DNA of 64,000 bases, taken from contig NZ_CP146022.1 of the NCBI RefSeq assembly GCF_036967205.1, positions 2,108,001 through 2,172,000 on the forward strand, given 5' to 3'. Below, one piece after another: positions 33,985 to 43,228 of this stretch. Source of the DNA: Streptomyces sp. Q6. GTDB lineage: Bacteria > Actinomycetota > Actinomycetes > Streptomycetales > Streptomycetaceae. Positions within the stretch are counted from its first letter, which is position 1, and each line of letters begins with the position of its first letter. Under the pieces are notes generated by a model. It saw only the letters and a program-made list of their open reading frames with translations, was not told the origin of the DNA and ran no database searches. Made by a program: the position numbers and the translations under genes.

Positions 33985-35414
33985 GACGTGACCCCCTTCC
34001 TGAAGTCGTCCGCGTAGCGGCGCACGAACGCGCACATCGCGACGACGGTGGCGCGCAGTTCCGAGAACAGGACGCGTTCGTTCGGTGCGTGCAGGTTGCA
34101 GAGGCTGTCCTGGGCGCCGAAGAGGAGCACCTCGGCGTCGGGGGCGGCCTGGGCGAGCCCGTTGACCAGGGGGATGGAGCCGCCGGTCGCGACGTACGAG
34201 GCGTCGCTGCCCCAGGCCTCCTTGAGCGCGGCGCGGGCGGCGCGGTAGGCGGGGCCGCCGGTCGCCGCCTCGTAGCCGGGGCCGGTGTCGCCCGGGGTGA
34301 CCGTGAGCGGGATGCCGAAGGGCCGCAGGGCGCGCAGGTGGCGGACGAGGTGGTCCTGGGCCTCGTGCGGGTCCTGCTTCGGGTGGAAGCGCAGGTTCAG
34401 CTTGGCGCGGGCGTACGGGACCACGGCCGACGCGGCGCCGTCGACGCCGGGGGCGTCGAGGCCGATGACGGTGATCGCGGGGCCGGACCACAGGCGTTCA
34501 CCGAGGGTGCCGCTGCCGAGCAGCGGAAGGTCCTCGGCGACGGAGGCGAGGTCGCGGAACTCGTCCTCGGTGTAGCTGGTGCCGGTCCACTCCTCGCGCC
34601 GCAGCCCCTCGACGGCGACGTCGCCGTGGACGTCGTGGAGGGTGGCGAGGGCCTTGAGGAGGGTGAGCAGCGCGTCGGGGGCGGCGCCGCCGAACTCCCC
34701 GCTGTGGCGCGGCTCCTGGAGGGTGCGGACCTCGACCATGACCTCGGCGGCGCCGCGCAGGCCGGTGGTGAGGGTGGGGGTGCCGGGGCGCAGGTTGCCC
34801 AGGTCGGCGATGACCATGGCGTCGCAGGCGAACCGGTCGGGGTCGGTGGGCGGGTAGCCGTCGAAGGGGCTGCCGTACTCCTCCTGCCCCTCGAAGACGA
34901 TCTTGACGCCGACGGGCGGGCGGCCGCCGAAGGCACGGAGCATGCCGAGGTGGGCGATGACGTTCGACTTGTCGTCGGCGATGCCTCGGGCACGCAGGCC
35001 GCCCTCGATCGGGGTCGGTTCGAACGGCGGCGACCGCCACAGGCTCTCGTCGCCCGGGGGCTGGACGTCGTAGTGCGAGTAGAGCAGGACGGTGGGAGCG
35101 ACGGGGGTCGGCGGCGGGATCTCGGCGAAGACGACGGGGGCGGTGTCGGGCAGGTCGATCCGCTCGACGTGCGGGACGCCGACATCGTGCAGGAGGCCCA
35201 CGAGCAGGTCGTGCGCCTCCTGGACCGGCCCGGCGGGGAAGCCGGGGAAGGCGATGGACGGGATGGCGGCGAGCCGCTCCAGGTCGGCCACGAGACCGTC
35301 CATCAACCGGTCGACCCGGCCGGGCAGGTCGCTGTCGTCGACGAGGTCGCTCACCTCGTCGAGGTCGTTGAGGTCGTTCGGTTCGTTGTCCGGATCCCGG
35401 TCCGTCGCGGCCAT
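33981..35414 (-). CDS. M20-family dipeptidase
   Basis: A 477-residue cytosolic zinc peptidase of the M20/M25/M40 family. Metal-binding residues are visible: LLYSHYDVQPPGD (His and the neighbouring Asp), RGIADDKSNVIAHL (bridging Asp), the catalytic Glu in FEGQEEYGSP, Asp in MVIADLG, and the final His in LCNLHAPNERV. The N terminus before residue 35 is acidic and repetitive (EPNDLNDLDEVSDLVDDSD), unusual for the family. ATG 35414; the longer frame to 35558 has poor bias. First gene of a two-gene operon with the YfcC permease, suggesting peptide uptake or efflux plus hydrolysis. Confidence 0.93.
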   Translation of the reverse strand: MAATDRDPDNEPNDLNDLDEVSDLVDDSDLPGRVDRLMDGLVADLERLAAIPSIAFPGFPAGPVQEAHDLLVGLLHDVGVPHVERIDLPDTAPVVFAEIPPPTPVAPTVLLYSHYDVQPPGDESLWRSPPFEPTPIEGGLRARGIADDKSNVIAHLGMLRAFGGRPPVGVKIVFEGQEEYGSPFDGYPPTDPDRFACDAMVIADLGNLRPGTPTLTTGLRGAAEVMVEVRTLQEPRHSGEFGGAAPDALLTLLKALATLHDVHGDVAVEGLRREEWTGTSYTEDEFRDLASVAEDLPLLGSGTLGERLWSGPAITVIGLDAPGVDGAASAVVPYARAKLNLRFHPKQDPHEAQDHLVRHLRALRPFGIPLTVTPGDTGPGYEAATGGPAYRAARAALKEAWGSDASYVATGGSIPLVNGLAQAAPDAEVLLFGAQDSLCNLHAPNERVLFSELRATVVAMCAFVRRYADDFRKGVTS

Positions 35415-35542
35415 GACGTACACGCCTCTCACTGTCGGATACGAGCGTTTCGCCCGGATTATCCGTGTGGGGTGAGGGGTGTCGGCCGGTGGCTCGCCGA
35501 GGGCCCCGGCATCGGGGACGCGATCCGCATTAGGGTCGGCGC

Positions 35543-36025
35543 ATGGCATCGCAGACATCAGGGACGCCGAAGAGCACGGCGGGTGCGCCGGACCCGGTGG
35601 CTGCCGCGCGGGCGGCGGCTCCGGGCGGCGGCGAGACCGTGCGCGTCGACAGCTGGATCTGGTCCGTGCGCCTGGTCAAGACGCGCGCGGCCGGCGCCGC
35701 GGCCTGCAAGGGCGGGCACGTCAAGGTCAACGGCGCGAGCGCGAAGCCGGCGCACGCGCTGCGCGTCGGCGACGAGGTGCGGCTGCGCCAGCCCGGCCTC
35801 CACGAGCGGGTGGTGGTCGTGAAGCGCCTGCTCCGCAAGCGGGTCGGCGCGCCGGTGGCGGTCGAGGCCTACGTCGACAACAGTCCGCCGCCCCCGCCGC
35901 GCGAGGTGGTGGCCCCGGTCGGCATGCGCGACCGCGGCACGGGCCGCCCGACCAAACGCGACCGCCGCGAACTGGAGCGCCTGCGGGGCATCTTCGGGCA
36001 GGGTCCTGATTCCGGCGGGGAGTGA
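35543..36025 (+). CDS. S4-domain RNA-binding protein (Hsp15-like)
   Basis: A 160-residue protein with one S4 RNA-binding domain at residues about 34-95: RVDSWIWSVRLVKTRAAGAAACKGGHVKVNG (core VDSWIWSVRLVKTRAAG and GHVKVNG), then a basic C-terminal tail (GRPTKRDRRELERLRG). E. coli Hsp15 recycles free 50S subunits that carry nascent chains; actinobacterial homologues are assumed to bind rRNA. The N-terminal 30 residues are low-complexity Ala/Gly. ATG 35543 is used. Divergent from the peptidase operon. The 170 bases after it hold a CCCGGG-rich low-complexity run (about 36040-36075). Confidence 0.9.
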   Translation: MASQTSGTPKSTAGAPDPVAAARAAAPGGGETVRVDSWIWSVRLVKTRAAGAAACKGGHVKVNGASAKPAHALRVGDEVRLRQPGLHERVVVVKRLLRKRVGAPVAVEAYVDNSPPPPPREVVAPVGMRDRGTGRPTKRDRRELERLRGIFGQGPDSGGE

Positions 36026-36198
36026 CGGGAGCGGAGCCGGCCCGGGTCCAGGCCCGGGCCCGGGCCCGGGCATGGGTGATCAGAGCCGGTCGCACCGCCC
36101 GCACGCGCGGCACTGAGCCGGCCCTGTCGCCGAAGCCCACCGGAGGTGGGCCCAGGCCACAAGGCCGGCTGGAGCGGGCGGTGGTGCCCGGCGCACGC

Positions 36199-36636
36199 TC
36201 AGGCTCCGCGCCTCACCAGGGCGAGCAGGTCGCGGTTGCGTCCTCGGTTGGCTCGGGCCAGGAAGGCCAGGGGGACGAGGAGGATGAGCGGCGTCGCCGC
36301 GTTCTCCCCGCCGAAGGAGACGATCTGTGTGACGCACGCGCCGACCATCAGGGCGCTCAGCGCGATCGGCGTCACTCCGGAGAGGACCGGCACCAACAGG
36401 CCGATCGCCCCCGCGAGTTCGAGCACGCCGATCGCGTACATGCCGGCCGCTCCCCAGCCGATCGTGTCGAACGCCTCGACCGCCGTCGGGTGCGCGATCA
36501 GCTTGGGCAGGGCGCTCGCGAGGCCGAAGAACAGGGCGAGCACGACGGTGACCGTGCGCAGCGTGACACGGGCGGCACGGGACCGGACGGGGGCGCCGGA
36601 GGCGGCAGGGGCGGCGGGGGTGGCGATGTTCGTCAT
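36199..36636 (-). CDS. DoxX-family membrane protein
   Basis: A 145-residue, four-segment membrane protein of the DoxX/DoxX-like family: LALFFGLASALPKLIAHPTAVEAFDTIGW, recognised by FGLASALPKL and AFDTIGW, then GVLELAGAIGLLVPVLSG and ALMVGACVTQI. DoxX-like proteins are linked to quinone/thiol redox or oxidative-stress responses in mycobacteria (SodA-DoxX-SseA complex), but function here is unknown. ATG 36636 is preceded by GAGGAGCC, which fixes the start. Confidence 0.87.
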   Translation of the reverse strand: MTNIATPAAPAASGAPVRSRAARVTLRTVTVVLALFFGLASALPKLIAHPTAVEAFDTIGWGAAGMYAIGVLELAGAIGLLVPVLSGVTPIALSALMVGACVTQIVSFGGENAATPLILLVPLAFLARANRGRNRDLLALVRRGA

Positions 36637-36747
36637 GGTGGCTCCTCGGTGACGTGGCTGCACGATGTGCTGTCACGGAGATAGACCGGGCATCGCCGCG
36701 GAACTCATCGGTCCCGGCGCGAACTCGACCGCCACCGCCCCTCGCCG

Positions 36748-37437
36748 CTACGCGGGCACCACGCGCACCCACCGCTCGTCGTCCGTGAGCACCCGGTCGA
36801 CCTTCAAGTCGGCCTCCGCCAGCGCCTGTTCGAACTGCTCCCGGGTCAGCGGGCGGGCCCGGTAGGTCTGCGTCCACACCACGTCGGGGAAGACGTACTC
36901 GACCTTCACCGAGCGGACGCCGTCCCCGACGGGCTCCGAGGACAGCTTGCGGATGGTGCAGCCGCCCGGGATCGTGACCTCCCGCGGCAGGTTGTCGTGC
37001 GCGCCGTCGCCCTCGCGCTGGATCAACACGCAGCCCCCGTCGGCGACATGGCGCCGGCAGGCGTCCAGCATGCCGCGCCGCACCGCCGCGTCCCCGGTGT
37101 GCACGAGGATCGACGCGAGCACCACGACGTCGAACGTCTCGCCGAGGTCGAGGCCCTCGATGGTGCTGCGCACGGTGCGCGCGCCGCGCACCCGCTCCAG
37201 CATCTCCGGCGACTCGTCCACCGCCGTCACCGTGAAGCCGCGCTCGACGAGCGGGTGCGTCATCCGGCCCACCCCGCAGCCGAGTTCGAGCAGTGTGGCG
37301 CCCGCGGGCACGGCGGCCGCGATGATCTCCGACTCGCCCTCTTCGGGCATTCTCGAATACAGCTCGACCGCGCAGCCGTCGGGCGTGATCGCGCCCGGTC
37401 CTGTCCCTTCGTATCCCGCTCGCATCTCCAGGCTCAT
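36748..37437 (-). CDS. Class I SAM-dependent methyltransferase
   Basis: A 229-residue methyltransferase: motif I LLELGCGVGRMTHPL at about residue 50, the acidic end of strand 2 (VTAVDESPEML), FDVVVLASILVHTGD and the later HVADGGCVLIQREG. The C-terminal third (VKVEYVFPDVVWTQTYRARPLTREQFEQAL) forms a substrate-cap typical of small-molecule methyltransferases. Substrate unknown. It lies 39 bases downstream of the acyltransferase-like gene on the same strand, so the two may be cotranscribed. Confidence 0.87.
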   Translation of the reverse strand: MSLEMRAGYEGTGPGAITPDGCAVELYSRMPEEGESEIIAAAVPAGATLLELGCGVGRMTHPLVERGFTVTAVDESPEMLERVRGARTVRSTIEGLDLGETFDVVVLASILVHTGDAAVRRGMLDACRRHVADGGCVLIQREGDGAHDNLPREVTIPGGCTIRKLSSEPVGDGVRSVKVEYVFPDVVWTQTYRARPLTREQFEQALAEADLKVDRVLTDDERWVRVVPA

Positions 37438-37476
37438 GGACCGGGAACGAACGGCCCCCGCACCCCGGTTCCCGCC

Positions 37477-38487
37477 TCATTCCCCCGGCATCGGGAACCA
37501 GCCGTGCCCCGCGTACCAGTGCCCGCCCGCGTCGAGGTGGCCGAGCACGGCGCGCTGCACACCGGAGCGGCGCGGCAGCAGGTCGCGGGGTGTCTCCGTA
37601 CCGCCGAAGACGAAGGCGACGGGCGTGTCGTCCTCCGGCTCGTCGGACATGTACGCGATGCGGAAGCGGTCCTGGAAGCGGACGATGTTGGAGTCGGCGG
37701 GCAGGTACCGCCCCAACTGCCGGTCCAGCAGCCATGAGTGGCACACGGCCACCCGCATCGGTTCCTCGGGGAAGTGCCGCGCGAAGAACGCCGACGCCCG
37801 CCGGATCGAGTCGTCGCACGCCTCGGGCGTCATCGGCCCGCGGAAGTCGGGGATGTGCACGCTGAGGCAGGGCTCGCCGGGTCCGGCCGGCCCGCCGGAC
37901 CCGGCGATCGCCGTCCCCGTACGCCGGCCGAGCCGCGCCCGCTCGAACTGGAGCCGCCCCAGTTGGTAGAGGTCGCCGCGGAAGTGCCGGGTCGGCCACC
38001 ACGGTACGAGCAGCCCGGTCGTACCGAACCGCCTGCGGTGCACGGCGAGGTTGCGGCCGAGGTCGGCGAGGCTGCGCCGGGACACGTCGTCGGGGATGCC
38101 GCGCGAACGGTGGAAGGCGCGCGTGTACGGCAGCGCGGCGACGAACACGAACACCGCGAAGCAGCGCCCCATGACTCCGGCCGCCGCGGGGAACTCCGGC
38201 AGTCCGGTCCCCTCGCCCGGCTCGTCCCGCTTCCACAGCAGCCCGCTGACGGCCCGCCCGAGCAGCGCGAGCAGCTCGGGAGAGCCCTCCAGTTCCCGCC
38301 TCAAAGACAGCAGTTGGGCGATGTCCTCATGGGGTACGGCGAGGTCCACAAGGACGTCGGGCAGGTCGAGCGCGTCCGGCAGCTCGACGGCCAGCCGCGG
38401 TATCGCCGGGTCGTCCAGCGCCTTCAGCCACGCGGCGCACGCCTCGTCGCCCTTCAGTACTTGCATGACGTCCAGTCCGTACGGCAC
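37477..38487 (-). CDS. Acyltransferase-domain (GNAT-like) protein
   Basis: A 336-residue protein of the actinobacterial acyltransferase-domain family with split GNAT-like N and C domains. The N-terminal half is helical (LSLRRELEGSPELLALLGRAVSGLLW); the second half has YQLGRLQFERARL, the LSVHIPDFRGPMTPEACDDSI stretch (VHIP element) and AVCHSWLLDRQLGRYLP. Acceptor substrate is unknown. GTG 38487 is preferred over ATG 38466 because AAGGAGAGG precedes it at a proper distance. Upstream of the methyltransferase gene on the same strand. Confidence 0.75.
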   Translation of the reverse strand: MPYGLDVMQVLKGDEACAAWLKALDDPAIPRLAVELPDALDLPDVLVDLAVPHEDIAQLLSLRRELEGSPELLALLGRAVSGLLWKRDEPGEGTGLPEFPAAAGVMGRCFAVFVFVAALPYTRAFHRSRGIPDDVSRRSLADLGRNLAVHRRRFGTTGLLVPWWPTRHFRGDLYQLGRLQFERARLGRRTGTAIAGSGGPAGPGEPCLSVHIPDFRGPMTPEACDDSIRRASAFFARHFPEEPMRVAVCHSWLLDRQLGRYLPADSNIVRFQDRFRIAYMSDEPEDDTPVAFVFGGTETPRDLLPRRSGVQRAVLGHLDAGGHWYAGHGWFPMPGE

Positions 38488-38550
38488 ACCCTCTCCTTCG
38501 GCCGTGGCACCCTGGAAAGGGAGCCTCTTCGCGTCGAGGGGATGGTGACC

Positions 38551-38829
38551 ATGCGTCTGGTGCGCACCGGTGACGAGCCGGTCACCGCCCGCAGTCCCCT
38601 GCGCCTGCGGCTCGGCCTCGCCCTGTTCGGCCTGGTCTGGACCGTCGTCGGCACGGTCGCCTTCCTGCTGGCGCACCGGCCGGGATGGGCGCTGGCCTGC
38701 GGTGTGCTGTGGCTGATCACGACGGTCGATCTGTTCATGATCCTCCGCCACCTCCGCCAGGGCCCCCACTACCAGCCGAGCCGAGACGTCCCACCGTACC
38801 GAAAACCGCCGCAGCCCCCGCTGGAATAG
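38551..38829 (+). CDS. DUF6343-type small membrane protein
   Basis: A 92-residue protein with two hydrophobic segments (about residues 22-42 and 46-66) and a proline-rich, positively charged C-terminal tail (YQPSRDVPPYRKPP). The RTGDEPVTARSPLRLRLGLALFG start is typical of DUF6343 proteins of Streptomyces. ATG 38551 lies nine bases after GAGGGG; in-frame ATG 38542 and GTG 38545 are too close to it. Function unknown. Divergent from the acyltransferase gene with only 63 bases between starts. Confidence 0.75.
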   Translation: MRLVRTGDEPVTARSPLRLRLGLALFGLVWTVVGTVAFLLAHRPGWALACGVLWLITTVDLFMILRHLRQGPHYQPSRDVPPYRKPPQPPLE

Positions 38830-38855
38830 ACCTCGGGATCGGTCCGGCGGGCCCG

Positions 38856-38886
38856 GGGCCTGTCCGGCGGCGCGTCAGACAGGCCC
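38856..38886. terminator. Hairpin between convergent genes
   Basis: GGGCCTGTC (38856-38864) pairs perfectly with GACAGGCCC (38878-38886), 13-base loop, in the 56-base gap between the DUF6343 gene and the TPR gene. Likely bidirectional terminator; the right arm touches the TPR stop. Confidence 0.65.
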
Positions 38887-39248
38887 TAGTCGTCGAAGCG
38901 GGCCGCCGCCAGGTACTCCGGCTGCGGGTCGAGCGCGGCGGCGAGGCGGAAGTGGCGGCGGGCCTGCTGCGGGCGTGCGCCGCGCTCGTACGTCCTCGCC
39001 AGCGCGAAGTGCGCGAACGCGTTGTCCGGCTCGCGCTCCAGGACGATGGAGAACTCCAGCTCGGCGGCGCGCAGTTGGGCCGCCGCGAAGAACGCGCGGG
39101 CGCGCAGCAGCCGGGCCGCCGTGTGCTCGGGGTGGGCGGCGATCACGTCGTCGAGCAGCTTGACCGCGCCGCGCGGATCGCGTGCGGCGAGGAGTTGCTC
39201 GGCGGCGCGGTAGTCGATGACGTGCGTCTCCGGGGTGGCGTCGGGCAC
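38886..39248 (-). CDS. Tetratricopeptide-repeat protein
   Basis: A 120-residue soluble protein with about two and a half TPR units: YRAAEQLLAARDPRGAVKLLDDVIAAHPEH, then ARLLRARAFFAAAQLRAAELEFSIVLEREPDN, then AFAHFALARTYERGARPQQARRHFRLAAALDP, each showing the A/G-8, A-20, P-32 pattern. TPRs mediate protein contacts; no other domain is present, so the partner is unknown. ATG 39248. Confidence 0.88.
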   Translation of the reverse strand: MPDATPETHVIDYRAAEQLLAARDPRGAVKLLDDVIAAHPEHTAARLLRARAFFAAAQLRAAELEFSIVLEREPDNAFAHFALARTYERGARPQQARRHFRLAAALDPQPEYLAAARFDD

Positions 39249-39338
39249 GGCGAACTCCCTTCTGGTGCCGACCTGTCGGTCACGTCAACACCGCGGACCG
39301 TAGGTGCTATTCCTGCCCGCCCGGCGCCCCCGGGACAC

Positions 39339-39722
39339 TCAGCTCAGGGCCACCGCGAGCACCATGCCCACCAGGACGAGCGCCGCTCCGGCGATCATGA
39401 ACCCGCGGTCGACGCCGGGTCGTTCCCCGCCGAGCACCACCGTCTCGCGCGGGTCCTCGACGTCGTACGCGACGCTGACGACGGCGCCCGCGGTCAGCGG
39501 GGTGCGCTTGCTGGGCGGCACCGGCGAGACGACCTCCACGACGCGCCCGTCGACCGTCTCGAACTGGAGCAGCGGGCGCTCGGCACCGGGCTGCGGAGGT
39601 TTGACGAGCGCGTCCACCACGTTGCCCGCGGTCTGTATGCGGCGGGTGCGCCGCACTCCGTACGCCCCCGCGATCAGGGCGATCAGACCGCCGATCGCGG
39701 TGGACGCGGCGAGGACGATCAC
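39339..39722 (-). CDS. DUF3592-domain membrane protein
   Basis: A 127-residue protein with an N-terminal membrane helix (residues 2-22), a beta-rich middle domain ([18 protein letters not shown] ... [18 protein letters not shown]) and a C-terminal helix ([19 protein letters not shown]), the DUF3592 layout. Its GTG start (39720-39722) overlaps the coaE stop as GTGA, so the two are translationally coupled. Function unknown; no link to CoA synthesis is evident beyond the coupling. Confidence 0.8.
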   Translation of the reverse strand: MIVLAASTAIGGLIALIAGAYGVRRTRRIQTAGNVVDALVKPPQPGAERPLLQFETVDGRVVEVVSPVPPSKRTPLTAGAVVSVAYDVEDPRETVVLGGERPGVDRGFMIAGAALVLVGMVLAVALS

Positions 39723-40327
39723 GCGGTGGCGGCACGCGCCCGGCGCACCAGGTCGGCCCAGACCGCGTCGACCTGCTCCGTGAGCCTCTCCAGCGGTACG
39801 TCGTTGTCGATGACGACGTCGGCGATCTCGCGGCGCTTCTCGCGGGTGGCCTGCGCGGCCATCCGGGCCCGCGCGTCCTCCTCGCTCATGCCGCGCAGCC
39901 GGATCAGGCGGTCCAGCTGGGTCTCGGGGCTCGCGTCGACGACGATGACGAGGTCGTAGAGCGGGGCGAGGCCGTTCTCGGCGAGCAGCGGGACGTCGTG
40001 GACGACGACGGAGTCGGGACCGGCCGCGCGCTCCAGCTCCGCGGACCGGGCGCCCACCAGCGGGTGGACGATCGCGTTCAGGGTGGCGAGCCGGTCGGGG
40101 TCGGCGAAGACGATCGAGCCGAGGCCCGGCCGGTCCAGGCTGCCGTCGGGGGCGAGCACCTGATCGCCGAACGCCTCGACGACGGCCGCGAGCCCCGGCG
40201 TACCGGGCTCGACGACCTCGCGCGCGATCTTGTCGGCGTCGATCAGAACGGCCCCGCGCGCCACGAGCAGCCGGGACACCTCGCTTTTGCCGGCACCGAT
40301 TCCGCCGGTCAGCCCCACCTTCACCAT
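39719..40327 (-). CDS. coaE: Dephospho-CoA kinase
   Basis: CoaE phosphorylates the 3'-hydroxyl of dephospho-CoA, the last step of coenzyme A synthesis. The 202-residue product has the P-loop [17 protein letters not shown] at the N terminus, the [16 protein letters not shown] segment that binds dephospho-CoA, HPLVGARS, and the lid [30 protein letters not shown] (lid core [13 protein letters not shown]). Length is normal for the stand-alone form; there is no fused GrpB domain as in mycobacteria. Start ATG 40327, just 23 bases downstream of the PAC2 gene on the same strand. Confidence 0.95.
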   Translation of the reverse strand: MVKVGLTGGIGAGKSEVSRLLVARGAVLIDADKIAREVVEPGTPGLAAVVEAFGDQVLAPDGSLDRPGLGSIVFADPDRLATLNAIVHPLVGARSAELERAAGPDSVVVHDVPLLAENGLAPLYDLVIVVDASPETQLDRLIRLRGMSEEDARARMAAQATREKRREIADVVIDNDVPLERLTEQVDAVWADLVRRARAATA

Positions 40328-40350
40328 GAGCGGCAGCTTAGGCGCTGTGA

Positions 40351-41289
40351 TCAGGCGTCGCCTTCCCGTTCCGCCAGGAACTTCTCGAACTCGAGGCCGA
40401 TCTCGTCAGCGGACGGGATGTCCGCGGGCTCGGCCAGCATGTTGCCCCGGGACTCGGCCCCCGCGGCGGCGTCGTACTGGTGCTCAAGGCCCTGCACCAG
40501 GGCGACGAGCTCCTCGTCGCCCTCCTGGATCTGCCGGTCGATCTCGGTCTGCGTGCGGTGCGCCTCGGTGCGCAGGCCGTGCGCGACGCCCGGCAGGACC
40601 AGGCCGGTCGCGCCGGTGATGGCCTCGACGACGGTCAGCGCGGCGTCCGGGTACGCGGAGCGCGCGATGTAGTGCGGAACGTGCGCGGCGACGCCGAGGA
40701 CGTCGTGCCCGGACTCCATGAGGCGGTACTCGACGAGCGCTGCCGCGCTGCCGGGCACCTGTGCCTCCTCGAAGGGGCTGCGGTGGCCGGGGACCAGTTC
40801 CGTGCGGTTGCCGTGCGGCGTCAGGCCGACCGGCCGGGTGTGCGGGACGCCCATCGGGATGCCGTGGAAGTTGACCGCGAGGCGCACGCCGAGGCGCTCC
40901 ACGATCTGCTGGACGGCGGCCGCGAAACGCTCCCACTCGACATCGGGCTCGGGCCCGGCGAGCAGCAGGAACGGCGCGCCGGTGGCGTCCTGGACGAGCC
41001 GCACCTCGATCGAGGGCACCTCGTACGCGGTCCAGCGGTCACGCTTGAACGTCAGCAGCGGGCGGCGCGCCCGGTAGTCCACGAGCCGGTCGTGGTCGAA
41101 GCGTGCCACCACCTGGTGGGGCAGCGAGTCGAGGACCCGGTCGACGATCTGGTCGCCGGTCTCGCCCGCGTCGATGTACCCGTCGAAGTGATAGAGCATG
41201 ACCAGGCCCGCCGACTCCTGGGCGAGCGCCATGTCGACCACGGCGAGACCCTTCGGCTCCCATGTGTACAACTCCTGCGGATCAAGCAC
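40351..41289 (-). CDS. PAC2-family (proteasome-assembly-chaperone-like) protein
   Basis: A 312-residue protein of the PAC2/DUF75 family: [44 protein letters not shown] (GPEPD turn), [22 protein letters not shown] and [13 protein letters not shown]. The fold resembles purine-nucleoside-phosphorylase-like chaperones of eukaryotic and archaeal proteasome assembly; Streptomyces do have 20S proteasomes, but a role there is only inferred. The GTG at 41289 is chosen because GAGGAGCGGTCACT precedes it. It lies upstream of coaE and may be cotranscribed. Confidence 0.88.
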   Translation of the reverse strand: MLDPQELYTWEPKGLAVVDMALAQESAGLVMLYHFDGYIDAGETGDQIVDRVLDSLPHQVVARFDHDRLVDYRARRPLLTFKRDRWTAYEVPSIEVRLVQDATGAPFLLLAGPEPDVEWERFAAAVQQIVERLGVRLAVNFHGIPMGVPHTRPVGLTPHGNRTELVPGHRSPFEEAQVPGSAAALVEYRLMESGHDVLGVAAHVPHYIARSAYPDAALTVVEAITGATGLVLPGVAHGLRTEAHRTQTEIDRQIQEGDEELVALVQGLEHQYDAAAGAESRGNMLAEPADIPSADEIGLEFEKFLAEREGDA

Positions 41290-41341
41290 AGTGACCGCTC
41301 CTCGCTCTTCTACGGTGACTCCTAGACAGAACGCGCGGTGG

Positions 41342-41367
41342 GGGCGCGGGCATTCCCGCCCGCGCCC
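41342..41367. terminator. Strong hairpin between amine oxidase and PAC2 genes
   Basis: GGGCGCGGGC (41342-41351) pairs with GCCCGCGCCC (41358-41367) around ATTCCC; TTT follows on the plus-strand side. It lies in the 155-base gap between two minus-strand genes, so it should end the amine-oxidase transcript although the T-tract is on the wrong side. Confidence 0.5.
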
Positions 41368-41444
41368 TTTCTCAGCGGCCTCTTACGGAGCGTCTTCGCA
41401 GGGAGAAGTCAGGGAGGGGTCAGGGCGAGGCCAGAGCGAGGTCC

Positions 41445-43046
41445 TCAGCCGGCCATCACGCGCGTGTGCAGCTTGGTCACGGCCCGGCGCGCGGACGTGA
41501 ACGCGCCGTGCTGCCAGGCGTCGGTGTAGCTGAGCCAGTCACCGGCGAAGTAGACGCGCCCGGTGGGCTCGTTGAGCGGCTTGTAGCGGGGGTCGTCGGG
41601 CCCGCCCGGGGTGTCGTGCCAGGCGCCTTCCAGGTGCGGCGTCTGCCGCCAGTGGTGCGAGAACGACGACGCCAGCTCCGTGCGGTACTTCTCCCCGTAG
41701 ATCTTCACGCCCTGCGCGACGGCCCGTGCCTCCCGCGCGGCCGGGCTGAGCTTCGCGTACGCGTCGGCGTCCTTGTCGTAGTTGTAGTAGCCGATCATGA
41801 CGCCGCGCTCGCCGTGGAACCCGTAGCTGGGGTGCCAGATGTGGCTGAGGTCCATGTCGGTCTCGGTGATGCCGCCGTAGATCCGGTGGTCGGTCTCCCA
41901 CCAGCGGGACCGGTACTCCAGGCCGATCTTGCCCGCGGACTGCGGCGTGATCGCCTCCAGGGCGCTCTGCACACCGGAGCCGAGGTTGTGCGGGATCCTG
42001 GCGAGGATGTTGGGCGGCAGCGCGCCGACGCAGTAGTCGGCGTCGACGACCTTGGTCCGCCCGTCCTGCGTGTACGTGACGGACACCCCGCGTCCGGTGT
42101 CGGTGATCTTGCTGACGACGGCTCCGGTGCGCACTCTGTGGGCGCCGATCGCCCGGGTCAGCGCCTTCGGTATCCGGTCCATTCCCCCGACCGGCTGGAA
42201 CATCAGCATGGCCTGGTCGAAGCCGAACTCGAAGGAGAAGTAGCGTCCGACCCCGCTCGCGAAGACCTCCGACGCGGAGGGCACGTCGCCGAGCAGCACA
42301 CCCGGTGTCCCGGTCGCGGCGGGCACGGTGGTGTAGCCGCGCCGCTCTCCGCCCTCGTAGGTGAGCTTGTCGCCCAGCTCCCCGAAGTCCTTGAGGAACT
42401 CGACGAGCCGCTCCTGGTCCCCCACAGTCAGTTCCTTGTCCAGGGCGCCCTTGTCGGACGCCTTGGCGAGCAGCTCGGACAGATAGCCGTACACGTCGGC
42501 CTTGGCGGTCCGGTAGCGCATGGGCTCGGTCATGCCGGCCGACTCGTTGAAGAGGTAGGCGTCGGCGTTGGTGTTGGTGAACACCTCGATGGGGACGCCG
42601 AGTTCGCGACAGTAGTCGAGCGTCACCATCCACTGCGGCAGCCGGGCGGGCCCCGCGTTCATGTACTGCCCGTCGCTGAACCGCGCCGTCTGCTTGTTGC
42701 CGTACGTGTCGACGGTGGTGTCGCCGCCCCGCACGGTGAAGTTGCGCCCGCCGGTCCGCCCTCTGGCCTCCAGGACCGTACAGTCGTACCCCGCCTTGCC
42801 CAGTTCGTAGGCGGTCGCGAGTCCGGCGATGCCGCCGCCCACGATCACGACCTTCGCGGCGCCGCGCCCGCTGAGCGTGAAGTCGCCCGACCGCGGTGCG
42901 CGGTACGGGAGTTCGCGCTGGGCGGCCTGCGCGGTGGGGGCGAGGCCGAGCGCTCCCATGGTCGCGAACATGGCACCCGCGCCCCCGGTGAGCCCGACGC
43001 TCCGGAGAAATCCCCGCCGACTGGTTCCCTGCCGTACTGCTGCCAT
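41445..43046 (-). CDS. Tat-exported flavin monoamine/L-amino-acid oxidase
   Basis: A 533-residue FAD enzyme. A twin-arginine signal (SRRGFLRSVGLTGG, residues 9-22, cleavage after about AQA) predicts export as a folded protein. The dinucleotide site is VVIVGGGIAGLATAYELGKAG; then LEARGRTGGRNFT, the GG-motif substrate region, and the C-terminal FAD contact GRVYFAGDWLSYTDAWQHGAFTSA, typical of the amine oxidase/L-amino-acid oxidase family. It would oxidise an amine or amino acid outside the membrane, releasing hydrogen peroxide and ammonia. Substrate not predictable. A long A/T-less leader separates it from the rpsA terminator. Confidence 0.9.
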   Translation of the reverse strand: MAAVRQGTSRRGFLRSVGLTGGAGAMFATMGALGLAPTAQAAQRELPYRAPRSGDFTLSGRGAAKVVIVGGGIAGLATAYELGKAGYDCTVLEARGRTGGRNFTVRGGDTTVDTYGNKQTARFSDGQYMNAGPARLPQWMVTLDYCRELGVPIEVFTNTNADAYLFNESAGMTEPMRYRTAKADVYGYLSELLAKASDKGALDKELTVGDQERLVEFLKDFGELGDKLTYEGGERRGYTTVPAATGTPGVLLGDVPSASEVFASGVGRYFSFEFGFDQAMLMFQPVGGMDRIPKALTRAIGAHRVRTGAVVSKITDTGRGVSVTYTQDGRTKVVDADYCVGALPPNILARIPHNLGSGVQSALEAITPQSAGKIGLEYRSRWWETDHRIYGGITETDMDLSHIWHPSYGFHGERGVMIGYYNYDKDADAYAKLSPAAREARAVAQGVKIYGEKYRTELASSFSHHWRQTPHLEGAWHDTPGGPDDPRYKPLNEPTGRVYFAGDWLSYTDAWQHGAFTSARRAVTKLHTRVMAG

Positions 43047-43163
43047 TGCCCGGCTCCCCTCAGATCGTGCGCGATCTTGGCTGACCCGGGGATGGTGGCA
43101 ACGAGGTGTTACGGGGGAACGGCAACTGGTGTATCGGCCAAGTTTCTACCGCGTCGGGTACGC

Positions 43164-43198
43164 CAGTGGGCCCGCACCCAAGGGGTGCGGGCCCACTG
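43164..43198 (-). terminator. rpsA transcription terminator
   Basis: A 16-bp perfect stem, CAGTGGGCCCGCACCC (43164-43179) with its complement at 43183-43198, and a three-base loop AAG, 31 bases beyond the rpsA stop. No T-tract, as is usual for Streptomyces hairpin terminators. Confidence 0.8.
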
Positions 43199-43228
43199 TC
43201 GACTACCGGTCAGTCAGCGCAGAGCGGT

